From Siphonodentalium dalli (Eukaryota > Mollusca > Scaphopoda > Gadilida > Siphonodentaliidae): a stretch of DNA of 64,000 bases. The position numbers were made by a program, and so were the translations under genes. Shown here in pieces: positions 12,257 through 24,492 of the stretch. The stretch's first letter is position 1; each line of letters begins with the position of its first letter. Where the stretch lies: contig CP136062.1 of NCBI GenBank assembly GCA_032622095.1, positions 131,273,282-131,337,281 of the forward strand, read 5' to 3'. The notes beneath the pieces were generated by a model, which was given only the letters and a program-made list of their open reading frames with translations, had not been told where the DNA came from and did not search any database.

Positions 12257-13346
12257 ACTAGCAGGTTAGCCCGCCACTGGCGTGCTTGGTCAGAAACATG
12301 ACAATGTTTTATGTTTTGTTTGTGTTTTTCAATGAGTTAATATTGGGTTTTTCAATATTTTACCCGATTTGACCTTGAATTGATCATTTTCAAGGTCAAT
12401 GTCATGTCGGGGTCACAATATATAATTTGTGGGTACCCGTTTGAAGGTTAAGACTGACCCGATGAAAAATTCCCCCGTTCCTAGGAACGACAGACATAAG
12501 AATGTTTCACACAATGCGACGTCGACGATCCCCGTGTGTTTTTACACTTATATACGAAGTTTGAGCTCACCTAGGGCGGAAAAACTTACCCGATCCGCGT
12601 TCTTAGGAACACAACACGCTCCGCGTTCTTAGGAACACAACACGCTCATGTCTATACACGCCCAGACACAGAAGAGGTATGAATTTTTTTTAACATGCCC
12701 GTGGCCATTGAGCAGCCCCTGATAGAGGTTGTCCACCCTTACGAGATGGTCAATAGTCCCCGCAAAGTTAATCCCGTCGTGAACCCCATCCTCGCAAAGA
12801 GCGGATGTCAATTAATCCCGTCGTGAACGCCATCACCAACGCGACGTAATTAAAAATAGGGAAGCACTTGTTCCCGTATACGTTTGCGTAAATACGAAAT
12901 TGTGAGTGTTGGCTTGTAACCGGGATTTCGTAGAAGCATTATGCCTATAACTACCCCCCCCTAAGCCCTGACCTAAGTGTCATACATACTATAACAATGA
13001 TGTTGTAAGAGTACTGTGGCATCCAATAAATCTCCCCCGCATAGGAAACCACTCAATGTTCCCGTATATCTCTCTGCAGATGCTAATAACGTTGAATGGT
13101 AAACAGACGCTCTTTATAGCGATGCGTCAAAAACAAACGCTCATTAAATAATCACTTGATTAACCCACGCCGTGCCTTTGCGGTGATTTGGGAGTGGATA
13201 AAGGGTGCTCAGAGCTTCTCCAAAACGCGACAACTACGGTGTTCGTGCGTTTTTACCCTTAGATGGGAAGTTTGAACTCAATCGAGCCAGCCGTTTTCGA
13301 TTCTATAAAGTATATATATATATACGGAAGTCTCAAAATATATAGT
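12257..13346 (+). mobile_element. T1 repeat element, copy a
   Basis: Begins ACTAGCAGGTTAGCCCGCC and ends with AAGTCTCAAAATATATAG, directly abutting the next ACTAGC head. The interior has a CCCGATTTGACCTTGAATTG block also found in copy d, a 26-bp exact tandem duplication (about 12598-12649, core CCGCGTTCTTAGGAACACA) and a TA run at 13313-13325. The last 290 bases recur inverted at 63.31-63.60 kb. No protein is encoded. Confidence 0.7.
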
Positions 13347-14041
13347 ACTAGCAGGTTAGCCCGCCACTGGCGGCTTGTCCGAAACATGACATTTTTGTTT
13401 ATATTTTTTTTATTTTTAGCTCCACGCGTTTCAATAAGAACAAATTGTACCCGGTAGCTCCTCCCGTTTCCGAGATCTGGTCTGCGCATGTGCGAAGCTG
13501 GCGTCGCACGGGCTCGGCGACCCGATAAAATTTGTACCCGGCGCAAGATACATTCACATAGCAAATTCAAGTCGATAGCTCCACCCGTTTCCGAGATCTC
13601 GTCTGCGCATGCGCTGCACGGGCGTCGCACGGGCTCGGCGACCCGATAAAATTTGTACCCGGCGCAAGATACATTCACATAGCAAATTTCAAGTCGATAG
13701 CTACACCCGTTTCCGAGATCTCGTCTGCGCATGCGCTGCACGGGCGTCGCACGGGCTCGGCGACCCGATAAAATTTGTACCCGGCGCAAGATACATTCAC
13801 ATAGCAAATTTCAAGTCGATAGCTCCACCCGTTTCCGAGATCTCGTCTGCACATGCGCTGCACGGGCGTCGCACGGGCTCGCCAATACGACAACGACCAC
13901 CGCCTGGTCAAACTACACACACGTACCAAGTTTCGTCCCGATCGGTCGAGAATCGTAGATTTGTATGAAGTACAACACACACACAAACATAAATATATAA
14001 GAGAGATATGTAAATTAGATAGATTGTATCAAAATATATAG
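13347..14041 (+). mobile_element. T1 repeat element, copy b, with four 122-bp monomers
   Basis: Head ACTAGCAGGTTAGCCCGCC at 13347. About four monomers of 122 bp follow (13450-13890), each carrying CACCCGTTTCCGAGATCTCG, CGCATGCGC and CGACCCGATAAAATTTGTAC. The tail is ACGTACCAAGTTTCGTCCCG, GATCGGTCGAGAATCG, then a CA/AAT-rich stretch and CAAAATATATAG. Monomers here share local variants (TTGTACCCGGCGC, CATGCGCTGCACGG) absent from the 52-55 kb copies. Stop-free frames on both strands are a monomer property, not genes. Confidence 0.8.
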
Positions 14042-14820
14042 GTGAGATATGTAAATGATCTACACACCATTACCGGTGTTTGTCAAAGTCTAGTGGGGTA
14101 TATCAATACTCATTCACGATCATATCATTGAGGTCCGGATGGTGTGGGCTATCTCTCGAATACACGGAGTTCTCAAAATATATAGTATAGAAGATAGATA
14201 GATAGATATATATAGATTAGTAGAAAGTGCACGAGTTTCCGTTTCTATATAGTTCTTACGTATACACGCGTGCACTTGTGACTGGCAGAAACTCAATCTA
14301 TAGCGGGGGTATTGTGTAATAGTTATATACTTATGGAACTCATGCCATGGAAATAGGACAATGTGTCAATTCGCGATTTATCCATATGTATACTGCTCGA
14401 TGAGAGATGATTGGGTGGTCCTCCAATATTTACAATCCATTGCCAATGTCAACTCATAGCTGATTCCAACTTCCAGAATCAATCCCACTCAGCGTGAGTC
14501 TGTCACGGACTATATAAACTCACGTTTAAATTACCTGGTTCAAGTAGAGTAATCTGACAATAATTGTATAATCAATCCACCTGGTATGTATGGATTAGAA
14601 CAAAATCCAATATGCCATGCATAACCGTATCATTGTCGTGACAATGACCACTGGAGAAGCGCTTGTTTGTTTCCCGGCAATTGATTCCGTATATATACTT
14701 GTAAGGACGAAGGCTAAGAAAGAATATTCTTGTGACCGGATTTCCTGATTGTTCAAGTTCAAGTATATTCGAGGACTAATATTTCTATGTCTACTTATAA
14801 GGAGGGGTCTTTATACAAGT
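14042..14820. other. AT-rich sequence with GATA microsatellite
   Basis: A second T1-like end (GAGTTCTCAAAATATATAG) occurs near 14167-14186, followed by a short (GATA)n tract at about 14190-14217. The remainder shows no gene or clear repeat. Confidence 0.5.
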
Positions 14821-14821
14821 G

Positions 14822-15165
14822 GGGTCCTACTAAAAGCCGACCGTACCCGGTCGCACCTCCCCAGCTATGGGTCCGAGCGAGATGGGGCACGCACTATCGT
14901 GCAGAATAGACCTATACGTACCAAAGTTCCCACCCGATCCGCATAGAATTATCAGATATAAATACGTAATGACGGAAATTCTTTACCATCTATAGATACG
15001 TAAGTGTGGACCGTATACGCCTATCGAGCCCACTATTACCATTTATATCTCTTAATGATGATCTGATCACGGGCCCACCATTATGACATATAGAACACTA
15101 ATTGTAACCTAACAGCGTTGGCTATGCGGTTATCTATACATATATAATAAAACCTAACGAATATA
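14822..15165 (+). repeat. R1 repeat fragment plus flank duplicated at 55.3 kb
   Basis: 14822-14945 carries the R1 head (AAAAGCCGACCG), GAGCGAGATGGGGCA and a CCAAAGTTCC.ACCCGATCC junction. The next 220 bases (to about 15165) are the reverse complement of 55325-55545 with few differences; for example GTGTGGACCGTATACGCC, GAGCCCACTATTACC and ACGGGCCCACCATTATGAC all recur inverted. It is non-coding. Confidence 0.8.
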
Positions 15166-15334
15166 AAATTGAGTGGGGGTATTATACCTCTGATCAAGTG
15201 GTCCTGCTAATATGTTATGATGCTGGAGGTCCTGCTGAATTGCTATGACGTCGGTCGGGCAAATACATACTGTGAGAGGGCAACCAACTGGTCGCTATAT
15301 ATACAATTTTGAAGTTCAACTTGACTTCTCAAGA

Positions 15335-18300
15335 TTTAGCTATCGCCATGGGTTCATGTCCGTCCTCCGTGTGTCCGTCAACCATTCCCATTAGCATGGA
15401 TGATATATGCGCTACAGGTCGCACCTTTGGTCTGGTCGTTATGCAATTCGTCATGGTTGTTGACATTGACATGTAGATGAGAAATTAGTCATTTTGGGGT
15501 AAATCCAGGTAAATCGACAAGAAAACATGGCCAACAGCCACCATCTTGAATTTCACAATTCAATCAATTGGCCACGCAGGCCGTATATACCATTTGTGTG
15601 ATTATAATGAAATTTGTCATGGATTTTGACATTGCCATGAAGAAGAGAACGAGTATTTTTTGCGTCAATCGGCAAAAAGAGCATGGCCGCTATCGGCCAT
15701 CTTGTTTTTGAGTATTAAGAAATGTAAATACATAAGCACGGTGCACGGGCTACATGCCGTACCCTATGAAAATTGTCATGGCTGATTACATTGACATTTA
15801 GATGTAAACGAGTCATTTTGGGGTCATTTCACACCAAAAATATGGGGGCCAGCGACCATCTTGGATTTCAAAGTTCAATCCATTAGCAGAAGACACGCCG
15901 GAGTGTTCGTCTGATTATCATGAAATTTGTCGTGGAATTAATATTGACTTGTGGATGAGAACGAGTCATTTTGGGGTCATTCAGCCATAAAACATGGCCG
16001 CTGGTGGCCATCTTGGATTTTACTCTTTTTATGACTAAATTCGCATGCTACAGGTCGTAGCATTACAACCGGCTGTTACAATATTAATTTTCCCACAAAA
16101 CTTCTCCCACAAAATGGTAAATTAGGTTTTAAAAAATGCATTTTTTTTCGGGCGGCATAGAAAAAAGGAATAGAAATGCTGCCGCTAGGCTTTAGGGAGT
16201 GCGCGAGAGGGGTCGTAGACCCTTCTCGCAGGCGGGGGTCCGGGGGGCCTCCCCCGGGAAAATTTTGGGAAAAGTAGAAGCTTGAGAAGCATTCTGAGCA
16301 TATTTCTGAGTAGCATTATGCGAATGTTAATTGGACCAAAATTAAAACAATATTAGTCCGAGAGCTGATAGGACACCCCTGCACCCCATGATTCAAATTC
16401 ACCCCACTAATTTTCTTCTTTATTAGTCCCTCAACTTTTAAGCAATGATATTAATATTGTCTTGTAGGTGGGAACGAGTCATCCTGGGGTCATTCGGCCA
16501 TAAAACATGGCCGCTGGTAGCCATCTTGGATTTTACTCTTTGTATGACTAAATTCACAGGCTACAGGTGGTAGCATTACAATCGGCTGTTACAATATTAA
16601 TTTTCCCACAAAACTTCTCCCACAAAATCATAAATCAGGTTTTAAAAATGCTTTTTTTTTCGGGCGGAATAGAAAAAAGAAACGATATATGGCGCCGCTA
16701 GGCTTTAGGGAGTGCGCGAGAGGGGTCGTAGACCCTTCTCGCAGGCGGGGGTCCGGGGGGCTTACCCCGGGAAAATTTTGGGAAATGTAGAAGCTTGAGA
16801 AGCATTCTGAGCATATTTCTGAGTAGCATAATATGAGAATGTTAATTGGACCAAAATTAAAACAATATTAGTCCGGGAGCTGATAGGGTAACCCTGCACC
16901 CCATGATTCAACTTCACTCCACTAATTTTCTTCTTTATTAGTCCCTCAACTTTTAAGAAATGTTAGGCCGGAGTGTTCGTCTGATCATCATGAAATTTGT
17001 CGTGCAAGTTAATATTGACTTGATGGTGGGAACGGGTCATTCTGGGGTCATTCGGCCATAAAACATGGCCGCTGGTAGCCATCTTGGATTTTACTCTTTG
17101 TATGACTAAATTCACATGCTACAGGTGGTCGCATTACAACCGGCTGTTAGAGTATTAATTTTCACACAAAAGTTTTCCCACAAAATGATAAATCAGCTAG
17201 GTTTAAAAAATGCATTTTTTTCGGGCGGGATTGAAAGATAGAAAAAGAAATGGCGCCGCTAGGATTTAGGGAGTGCGCGAGAGGGTGTTAGCATTACAAC
17301 CGGCTGTTACAGTATTAATTTTCACACAAAACTTTTCACAGAAAATGATAAATCAGTTTTAAAAAATGCATTTTTTTCGGGCGGGAATAGTAACGAGGTA
17401 AAAAAAAAATAGCGACGCTAGGTTTTAGGGAATGCGCGAGAGGGGTCGTAGACCCTTCTCGCAGGCGGGGGCCCGGGGTGTCCCCCGGGAAAAATTTGGA
17501 AAATGTAGAAGCTTGAGAAGCATTCTGAGCATATTTCTGAGTAGCATTATGCGAATGGTAATTGGACCAAAATTGAAACAATATTAGTCCGGGAGCTGAT
17601 AGGGTATCCCTGTACCACCATGATTCAACTTCACCCCACTAATTTTCTTCCTTATTAGTCCCTCAACTTTTAAGCAATGTTTGTACGAAACAAAACGTGT
17701 CAGAACAGTCACCAGACATGATGGGATGGCGTCCAACATGGACATGTTTTTTTTCATAAGGATGCAAATTAGTGAGAAAATTATATATTTGTATCTCAAC
17801 TTTACTTTGTAAAGTTTGAGCTATTGCCATGGCTTGGTATCCGTCGTCTGTGTGTGCGTGGTGTCAACAATACAGCCTACGTGCAATACCTTTATTCGGA
17901 TCATTATGTAATTTGTCACAGCTGTTGACATTGACATGTAGATTAGAACGAGTCATTTTGGGATCATTCGGGAAAAACATGGCCGCCAGTGGCCATCTTG
18001 GATGTAAAATTCAATCCATTAGCACAGGCTACAAGTCGTACTGTTCGTCTGATTATCAATTTGTCATGGGATGTTTAAATTGACATGTAGATGGAAAAGT
18101 GTAATTTTGGGGTCGTTCCTCTAAAAATCTTGGATTTTACTCTTTGCATGACTAAATCCTTTGGCACGGGCTACAGATCGTACCTTTGGTCCGATCATTA
18201 TGAAATTTGTCATTGCTGTTGAAATTGACATGTAGATGGGAACGAGTCATTTGGTAAAAAAAACATGACCGCCAGTGACCATCTTGGATTTCAAACCTCA

Positions 18301-19320
18301 ATCCATTAGCACGGGCTACAGGCCATACTGCTTGTCTGATCATCATGAACTTTTCGTAGATATTAAGATGTAGATGGGAACGAGTCATTTTGGGGTCATT
18401 CGGCCATAAAACATTGCCGCTGGTAGCCATCTTGGATTTTACTCTTTGTATGACTAAATCCTTTGGCACAGGCTACAGGTCGTATCTTCGGTCAGATCAT
18501 CACTAAATGTGTCATGGATGTTAACATCGACATGTAAATGGGAAACGAGTTATTTTGGGGTAATTCAGCAAAAAACGTGGTTGCCAGCGGCCATATTGGA
18601 TTTCAAAATTCAATCTATTATCATGGGCTACAGACCGTACTGTTTGTTTGATCATCATGAAAGTTGTCATTTATATTAACATTGACATATAGATGGGAAT
18701 GGGTCATTTTGGGGTCATTCGGCCATAAAACATAGCTGCTGGCAGCCATCTTGGATTTTACTCTTTGCATCACTAATCCTTTGGCATGGACTACAGGTCG
18801 TAGATTTGGTCGGACCATCATGAAATTCTTCACGGATATTGACAATGACATGTAGATGGGAACGAATCTTTTTGGGGTCAATCGGCCATAAAACATGGCC
18901 GCTGGCAGCCATCTTGGATTTTACTCTTTGCATGACTAAATCATTTGGTATGGGCTACAGGTCGTACCTTTAGTCAGATCATCATGAAATTTGTCTTGGC
19001 TGTTAACATTGAAATGTACATGGGTAGGAGTCATTTTTGGGGTCTTTCGGCATAAAACATGTCTGTTGGCAGCCATCTTGGATTTTTGCATGACTAAACC
19101 ATTTGGCACACCCTACAGTGCACTTCCCTCATCCGATCATCACCAAACTTCATATTAAACTTGATATTGATCTACTAGATGGAAGCTTTTACATATTTTT
19201 GAATTTCATTGGACAACATAGCCGTCAGCAACCATCATCGATTTTACTTTATGTATCTCGTGGTGATAATCTAGTATTACTTAGCCCTTTCAACTTTCCG
19301 CATTCCTAATCGCTCCATTG
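15335..19320 (+). repeat. Satellite S, locus A (roughly 165-190 bp monomers)
   Basis: About 20 diverged monomers, each containing, in order, GCTACAGGTCGTAC, ATCATGAAATTTGTC, GACATGTAGATGGGAACGAG, TCATTTTGGGGTCATTCGGC, CATAAAACATGGCCGCTGG and CCATCTTGGATTT. Monomers end either in ACTCTTTGCATGACTAAATC or in AAATTCAATCCATTAGCAC, two types intermixed. Boundary sequences (TTTGAGCTATTGCCATGG at 17812-17831 and near 15340; TTTCAACTTTCCGCATTCC near 19290) also border the inverted copy at 41-44 kb. No coding function. Confidence 0.92.
16055..17690 (+). repeat. Roughly 400-bp G-rich insert amplified within satellite S
   Basis: After the normal CTACAGGT.GTA phrase, a foreign segment begins with GCATTACAACCGGCTGTTAC. 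It contains GGGAGTGCGCGAGAGGGGTC, GTAGACCCTTCTCGCAGGCG, a G/C-rich block and GCATTCTGAGCATATTTCTG, and ends near CTTTATTAGTCCCTCAAC. Copies: about 16065-16450, 16570-16965, a truncated one at 17125-17286, and 17287-17690. It alternates with ordinary satellite sequence, so the repeating period locally becomes about 510-560 bp. Confidence 0.85.
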
Positions 19321-19671
19321 ACTGTAACACATGAAATTATTCCCTTTCCAAATCGAGCTACAGTACCATTGACACTTTGATTTGTGAAGCAGGCTGCTTC
19401 AAGAAGCAAAGATATAATAGTGCCTTTTTAGGTTAATATTGGAACTCTCCATCAAAGAAAGCCGCCAAAATGGCAGCAGGAAGTGGAAAATAAGGAAGAA
19501 AATTATTATGGCGAGGTTAAATCACTGGCGATCAGGGTTACACTATCATCTCTCGGATTATATGCATTGTCATTAACATTTTCGAGCAATGTACTGCGAA
19601 TCCACCAAACAGTATAATTGAAGTCATCTTGGAATATAGTTTTTACATGACTAAATCCTCAACATGGCATA
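19321..19671. other. Conserved flank of satellite S, then AT-rich sequence
   Basis: 19310-19390 (ACACATGAAATTATTCCC, TTTCCAAATCGAGCTACAGT, ATTGACACTTTGA) is matched inverted at 41345-41410. The boundary of the satellite element therefore extends beyond the monomers. The rest has a CCGCCAAAATGGCAGC word near 19462 but no gene. Confidence 0.6.
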
Positions 19672-19829
19672 CAGTAATGCTCTAATTAATCGACTCCTCA
19701 ACCACAACAAAATTATGGGTAACTTTTCGCTTTCTGATGAATTGCAACAAGCCATATTTCCGACTAAATCCTGAAAACTTACCCATAATTCTGCTGTGGT
19801 TAAGGAGTCGATTAATTAGAGCATAACTG
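19672..19829. mobile_element. TA-flanked MITE, copy 1
   Basis: Starts CAGTAATGCTCTAATTAATC and ends with the complementary GATTAATTAGAGCATAACTG, flanked by TA on both sides (19670-19671, 19830-19831). Inner arms GACTCCTCAACCACAACA and ATTATGGGTAA also pair. At 158 bp it has no coding capacity. CAGT ends with TA duplication are typical of Tc1/mariner-type miniature elements. A second copy lies at 32486-32620. Confidence 0.88.
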
Positions 19830-19831
19830 TA

Positions 19832-21044
19832 TAGCCATAATTTTCAAAACGACCAAATTGTGTATGAAGATAGATAACTCTAAAATCAAGTGGCTTTGTG
19901 TTGATAATAAAGCCAATTTTTAAAGAACATGTTGATAATACATTTTTGGAAAGTTTATACCACAATTGACAGTGGTTTGAATTATATTGTTGTAATTAAT
20001 GGATTCTGATAACTAAAGTGTATTTTGAAGAAATATTGTTGTTGTAACGTGGTAATATGGGGACCATCTGATCAGCATGAGTACCTTTGAAAATACTAGT
20101 GCAGCAAATTAACAGATGCCTGCTCCAGATATACATGTATGGCATAATGGCAAATTGTTATATGATAAATATCAATGATGAGTGAGTACGTGTGATCATT
20201 AAATTTGCCTACTATATATTGTACTATGACGTAATCATTCATCATACAGATGTATAGCCTAAGGGCCCTTATTTATAATCTATGTCCCTATATTGACATC
20301 TGTATATACATCACCCCCACCCACCCTGCTCTTATCAACAATCCATATATACATGATACATTTCATGGCAGTATATACTACCATATCCTGATCCAAAACG
20401 GGTATTGCATGCATTAGTTTTGATGGAATAATGAAGACAAACTAAAAACAATATAATACAAAAAAGGATTTTATTACTTCATCAAAGTATTGTATTATTC
20501 AATATTCAACAACATCATTCAAGTTGATAAAGAAGAGAGAAGAATGTAATTTAGTCATTGATCTCAGTATTTCTTAATTTGTTAAGACCTAAGTGCAGTA
20601 CAATGAAATGTATTAACTTTTTCAAAACATCATTGCATTTTGAAGCCTGAAATTATGCTTACTTCTGTTACATTGCGGTCGATTTCAGAATATCAAATTA
20701 TGTACATTATTAAACTTTTATGTAAATATGGTATTTAACAAGAATGTCAAGATTTGGAACAGCAAATCATACACTGAAAATTGATTGTTATTTTCTATAC
20801 CTCGGTAAAGAGGTATATCAGAAAAATATATTGAACATAATTTAGTCATTGATAAGGGTTCCCTTCGATCATACATTTCCATTTCATTCAACTTGAAAAT
20901 CAGTAACCCACATATCTGTACATCATGAGCAGTAAATTCATTTTATATGTTGAATTTGTTAATTGTATAACTTAAAGTCTTTATTCATTTTAAAAGCAAT
21001 TTACCTATATTTTCATATGAGTAATCCATTTTCTAAATTTGAAA
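19832..21044. other. AT-rich sequence, no gene recognised
   Basis: No ORF or repeat array is evident. A GAGTACCTTT end near 20079, preceded by GGGGACCAT and AACAA-complement words, resembles in reverse the left end of the TTAA element at 22045. A diverged relative may therefore be present at about 19860-20090. Confidence 0.4.
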
Positions 21045-21430
21045 ACAATCAGATAACTGAAACTAAAGTTATCACCAGGGAACCATAAATAATTGGCAAA
21101 GTCAACAAGGACCATAAACTTCGGCAAATATGGGCAGCCCAAATCCATGTAATCTACATACAAAATTTGAAAACAGACAGACAACTAAAGTTATCATCCG
21201 GAAACCGAAACTATCGACAAATTCTAAGTCGACAAGGACCATAACTCTGGCAAAACATAATGGGTGGAACCAAACTTGACCTGTATTTTTGGCTAGTAAA
21301 CTCACTTACATTATTTCAATCCATTCAGTTCAGATTTACAGAAGTTATCATACGGAAATGAAAATTGAGTACAAATTCCAACAAAAAAGGCCATAACTCT
21401 GGTGAAAATTGGCCGGCTGAATGAATTGGC
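21045..21430 (+). repeat. Tandem family D, short locus (three monomers)
   Basis: Three diverged monomers carry AAAGTTATCATCCGGAAACC-type, ACAAGGACCATAACTCTGG-type and AACTTGACCTGTATTTTTGG-type phrases. Spacing is about 130-150 bp. The same family, same orientation, forms a longer array at 27.69-28.88 kb. Non-coding. Confidence 0.8.
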
Positions 21431-22044
21431 ACCTTGTGACACATACAAGTATGCCACACGATATAGTATTTATGTAAAATATGCTGGCTTTTTATGATTG
21501 TGCAACATGTCATATATAGCTACTGATTTTGTCATTAATGACTGAAAGTTTTTGGGCATACATGAACCTTCAACAATATTCTAATAGATTACTTTGACAT
21601 CACATAAGCTTACATGTAAATACCAGATGGGAGTCTCATAAGCTTTTTCATTGAAAAATATAAATGTTTATTTGATTGAAATTTAACAAAACTACCATGC
21701 CCATACGATTACCCGAAAATTTTAAAAAGTTGAAATATGTGATGTGAAAAAAAAATCTAGTTATACTGATCTAACCAAGCCAATCAGTTCAGTGCATTTA
21801 TGAAAAGAAAATGCCAAACTCGGAACTAATTGCAACAGTAGTTTTCTTTCCATGAATAAGTATATAAGCCCATTATAAACAATTATCATCTTAAAAACCA
21901 AGAAAAGGAAAATAGAAAAGGGAAAAAATCAAGTTCTTATGTCCTTCTATTTTGTGGTAGTGCATGTATTTCAAAAAACCATCTTGATTACAGAACAGAT
22001 AGCAGTATTTTTTCAAGTGATATGCTTCTAGGTTTGTAAATTAA
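21431..22044. other. AT-rich sequence, no gene recognised
   Basis: I see nothing beyond low-complexity AT-rich DNA here. Confidence 0.4.
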
Positions 22045-22354
22045 AGGTACTCAATCCGAACAGAGGGTCCCCATCTCAACAGACTCCAACAACAACAATC
22101 CGATCAGAGGGTCCTATATTACTATTTCTTTGGCTTTGGGGGTAAAAAATATTTGATTCGAGTCGAGGAACCCATCAAACAAAGCTCAGAGTTATTAGAT
22201 ATTGATTTTTGAAATTTGTTATTTACTCGAGATGAGTACTAATAATTGCCTTCAACTGCCGTAATCTGCTCGGGATGTGTACACCAAAATCTATTCAAAC
22301 AGACAAGGATGGATAACTCTAAAATCAAGAGGAGTTTTATCGGATTGAGTACCT
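22045..22354. mobile_element. TTAA-flanked MITE
   Basis: Inverted ends AGGTACTCAATCCGA and TCGGATTGAGTACCT are exact complements. The element is flanked on both sides by TTAA (22041-22044 and 22355-22358). It is 310 bp long with no transposase. TTAA duplications are characteristic of piggyBac- and Kolobok-type DNA transposons, and which one applies cannot be told from the ends alone. Confidence 0.88.
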
Positions 22355-22358
22355 TTAA

Positions 22359-23755
22359 GTTATTCTACTATTATTGTTTACCACAATTTCTTGATAAAAT
22401 GTCTGGATCCCTGGTCTGAACATGAAGCAGTCTGGGCAAATTCTATCTATTTTAGACAGCATGTGATGCAATTTTTTTCCAATTAGCAAATTTGCCGAAG
22501 ATTAATTAGGAAATAAATATTTTTTAATTATATTAATTAGTTGCGTACTGAGCTTACATCAGCTGCATCATTTCTGAGTATGATTATCTCTATTAGTGAA
22601 TAAAGAACACAACCATATATATGCGACACCAAGTTGGACACTAATATTAAGCATGTGCATGTAACTGAGCTGTGTTGCAACTTGGTTGGCTGATTTAAAG
22701 TGATGTGAAACACTCCGGTTTGGTAATAAAATAGAAATAGAGAATAATCTTGCTCATAGCACTCAAAGTAGTTATTTTTACGAATATTAATTCAAATTTC
22801 CAGCATACACACAATAATTTTTATATTTTGATTAAATGCAATGACTCTCGATGGCAAAATCATTTGCGTTAGTTTATCGCCGATTGTTCCGTCCAAATCG
22901 AGATGTAAATATTTACAATTATGCATAGTTCAGAGGATGATATCTATGGAGTGGTATGGTCGATTTCTTTGAGATTTTCGGCGATGTTAGTAGAATGCTA
23001 CATTGCCACAGTTGGCATAGTGCCTGAGTACTAACTAACAAGTCCACAATATGTCTTTAACAAAACTTGAAGACAACATTTGTATCATGTCATTACAGAG
23101 GCACCAGGAATGCTATCATTAAGTCTATGATTTGGTCCACTTTCAAACATAATTACATGTTTTTCAGGCAGGTCTTAACTTTTTTCAGTATTTCTTCTAG
23201 TAGATATTAAAGAATATAAGCATGTTCTGACATACTGACCAACAGTCCCACTGGGTTATGTGTGCATTAATTACAAACAAACATTTTTAATGACACAATG
23301 TGACAAAAATATAAAATTGTCACACAATTATTTGCAAATATCGCCTGCCCTCGGAGTCTTTTACACCAACCAGTGGTCACTACAATGTACAATCATATTT
23401 TCTTTTAATCAGGGTTCGTGGTACAGATTGTCAATTAGCAAATTGCTATAAAAAAAAATTATTTGCAAAAAAAACAAAACAATTTGCAACAAAAATTGCC
23501 ACCTACCTTTTTGTCTTTTGGAAATTGAACCCCATGGGGCATATAATGACGAACCAAAGCCAGACGCTTTGGGTCGTAGATAGACTACATCTGATTTGTC
23601 ACCAATTATTATCTAATACGACAATGTTTTGAATTTCGGGGAGCACGAATGTCGTACAGTAGATCGGTGGGCTTAACACGTTCACTGCCGAAAACCAATG
23701 GGTAATTCCATCCCGTATGCCAACATGGAATTTGATGTTTTGCAGATAGTAGTTG
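22359..23755. other. AT-rich sequence, no gene recognised
   Basis: There is an A-rich patch at 23450-23500 and no array, hairpin or convincing ORF. Confidence 0.4.
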
Positions 23756-23759
23756 ATAT

Positions 23760-24215
23760 TTTACGTATGTATGAGTAATGATTCGACCAATATCGGGTTA
23801 TATGAAGCTGAAACATGTTATAAGGCTACTACGAGATAACTCGTAGTCGACAACTGGGACGGAATTGTTTAGTGTTTCATCGCTGCTGCCAGCTATGAGT
23901 TGTCTCGTAGGTAAATACAATTACGTTGTCAGTGGCTTAGATGACGAGGAGTGCTATACATGTACAAGCATATCGTGCATAAGACATGGTAAATTAATTT
24001 ATATATGATAATTGGTACAGACTACGTCGCATAAAACGTCAATAACATATGTACATGTATTTACCTATGAGATAACTCGTAGCTGGCACCAGCGATTACC
24101 ACTGGTGAGTGTCATCCCAAGTGCCGACAACGAGTTATCTCGTAGGAGCTTTATAACACGTTTCATCTTTCATTTGACCCGAATTTGATCGACAAATATT
24201 GTATAAAGCATGATA
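23760..24215. mobile_element. Inverted-repeat element with CTACGAG-palindrome boxes
   Basis: Outer arms near 23770-23845 and 24145-24210 pair imperfectly (for example CTGAAACATGTTATAAGGCT against AGCTTTATAACACGTTTCAT). Within them CTACGAGATAACTCGTAG (23830-23847) and close variants occur four times: near 23895-23912, 24067-24083 and 24128-24146 in addition to the first. Each box is itself a stem-loop. The inner arms GTCTCGTAGGTAAATACA and TGTATTTACCTATGAGAT also pair. No transposase. Confidence 0.72.
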
Positions 24216-24429
24216 ATTCATTTATATATACACACTTTTACACCCATTGACAGGGAAATGAACTTGCATGCATGGGTAAACAAGCCATGTGTATCTGCTT
24301 GATCGCGCGGCCACACACTTGAAGTAGGGCTAGCAGCAGTTTCCAGAAGCCTCAGGCACTATATCCGATAATACTATAGTACTACATGTATTTTAGTAAG
24401 AGATGTGTAATAAACATAGAACCTAAGCT

Positions 24430-24492
24430 GATAATCAGGTAAGTTAGAAATTAGCGCACTCGACCAAGGTGCTGAGTTCGAAATTCTAACTA
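24430..24492 (+). repeat. tRNA-like SINE head (degenerate)
   Basis: TTAGCGCACTCGACC followed by GGTGCTGAGTTCGAAATTC resembles the D-arm to T-arm part of tRNA-derived SINEs, where GAGTTCGAA is a B-box-like core. The outer GTTAGAA and TTCTAAC bases can pair. It is too degenerate to be a functional tRNA. No LINE-like tail was identified downstream. Confidence 0.35.

Noticed and set aside
13259-13968. Long overlapping ORFs on both strands near 13.3-14.0 kb
   Set aside because: Stop-free 122-bp T1 monomers read in several frames; no start, splice or conservation signal.
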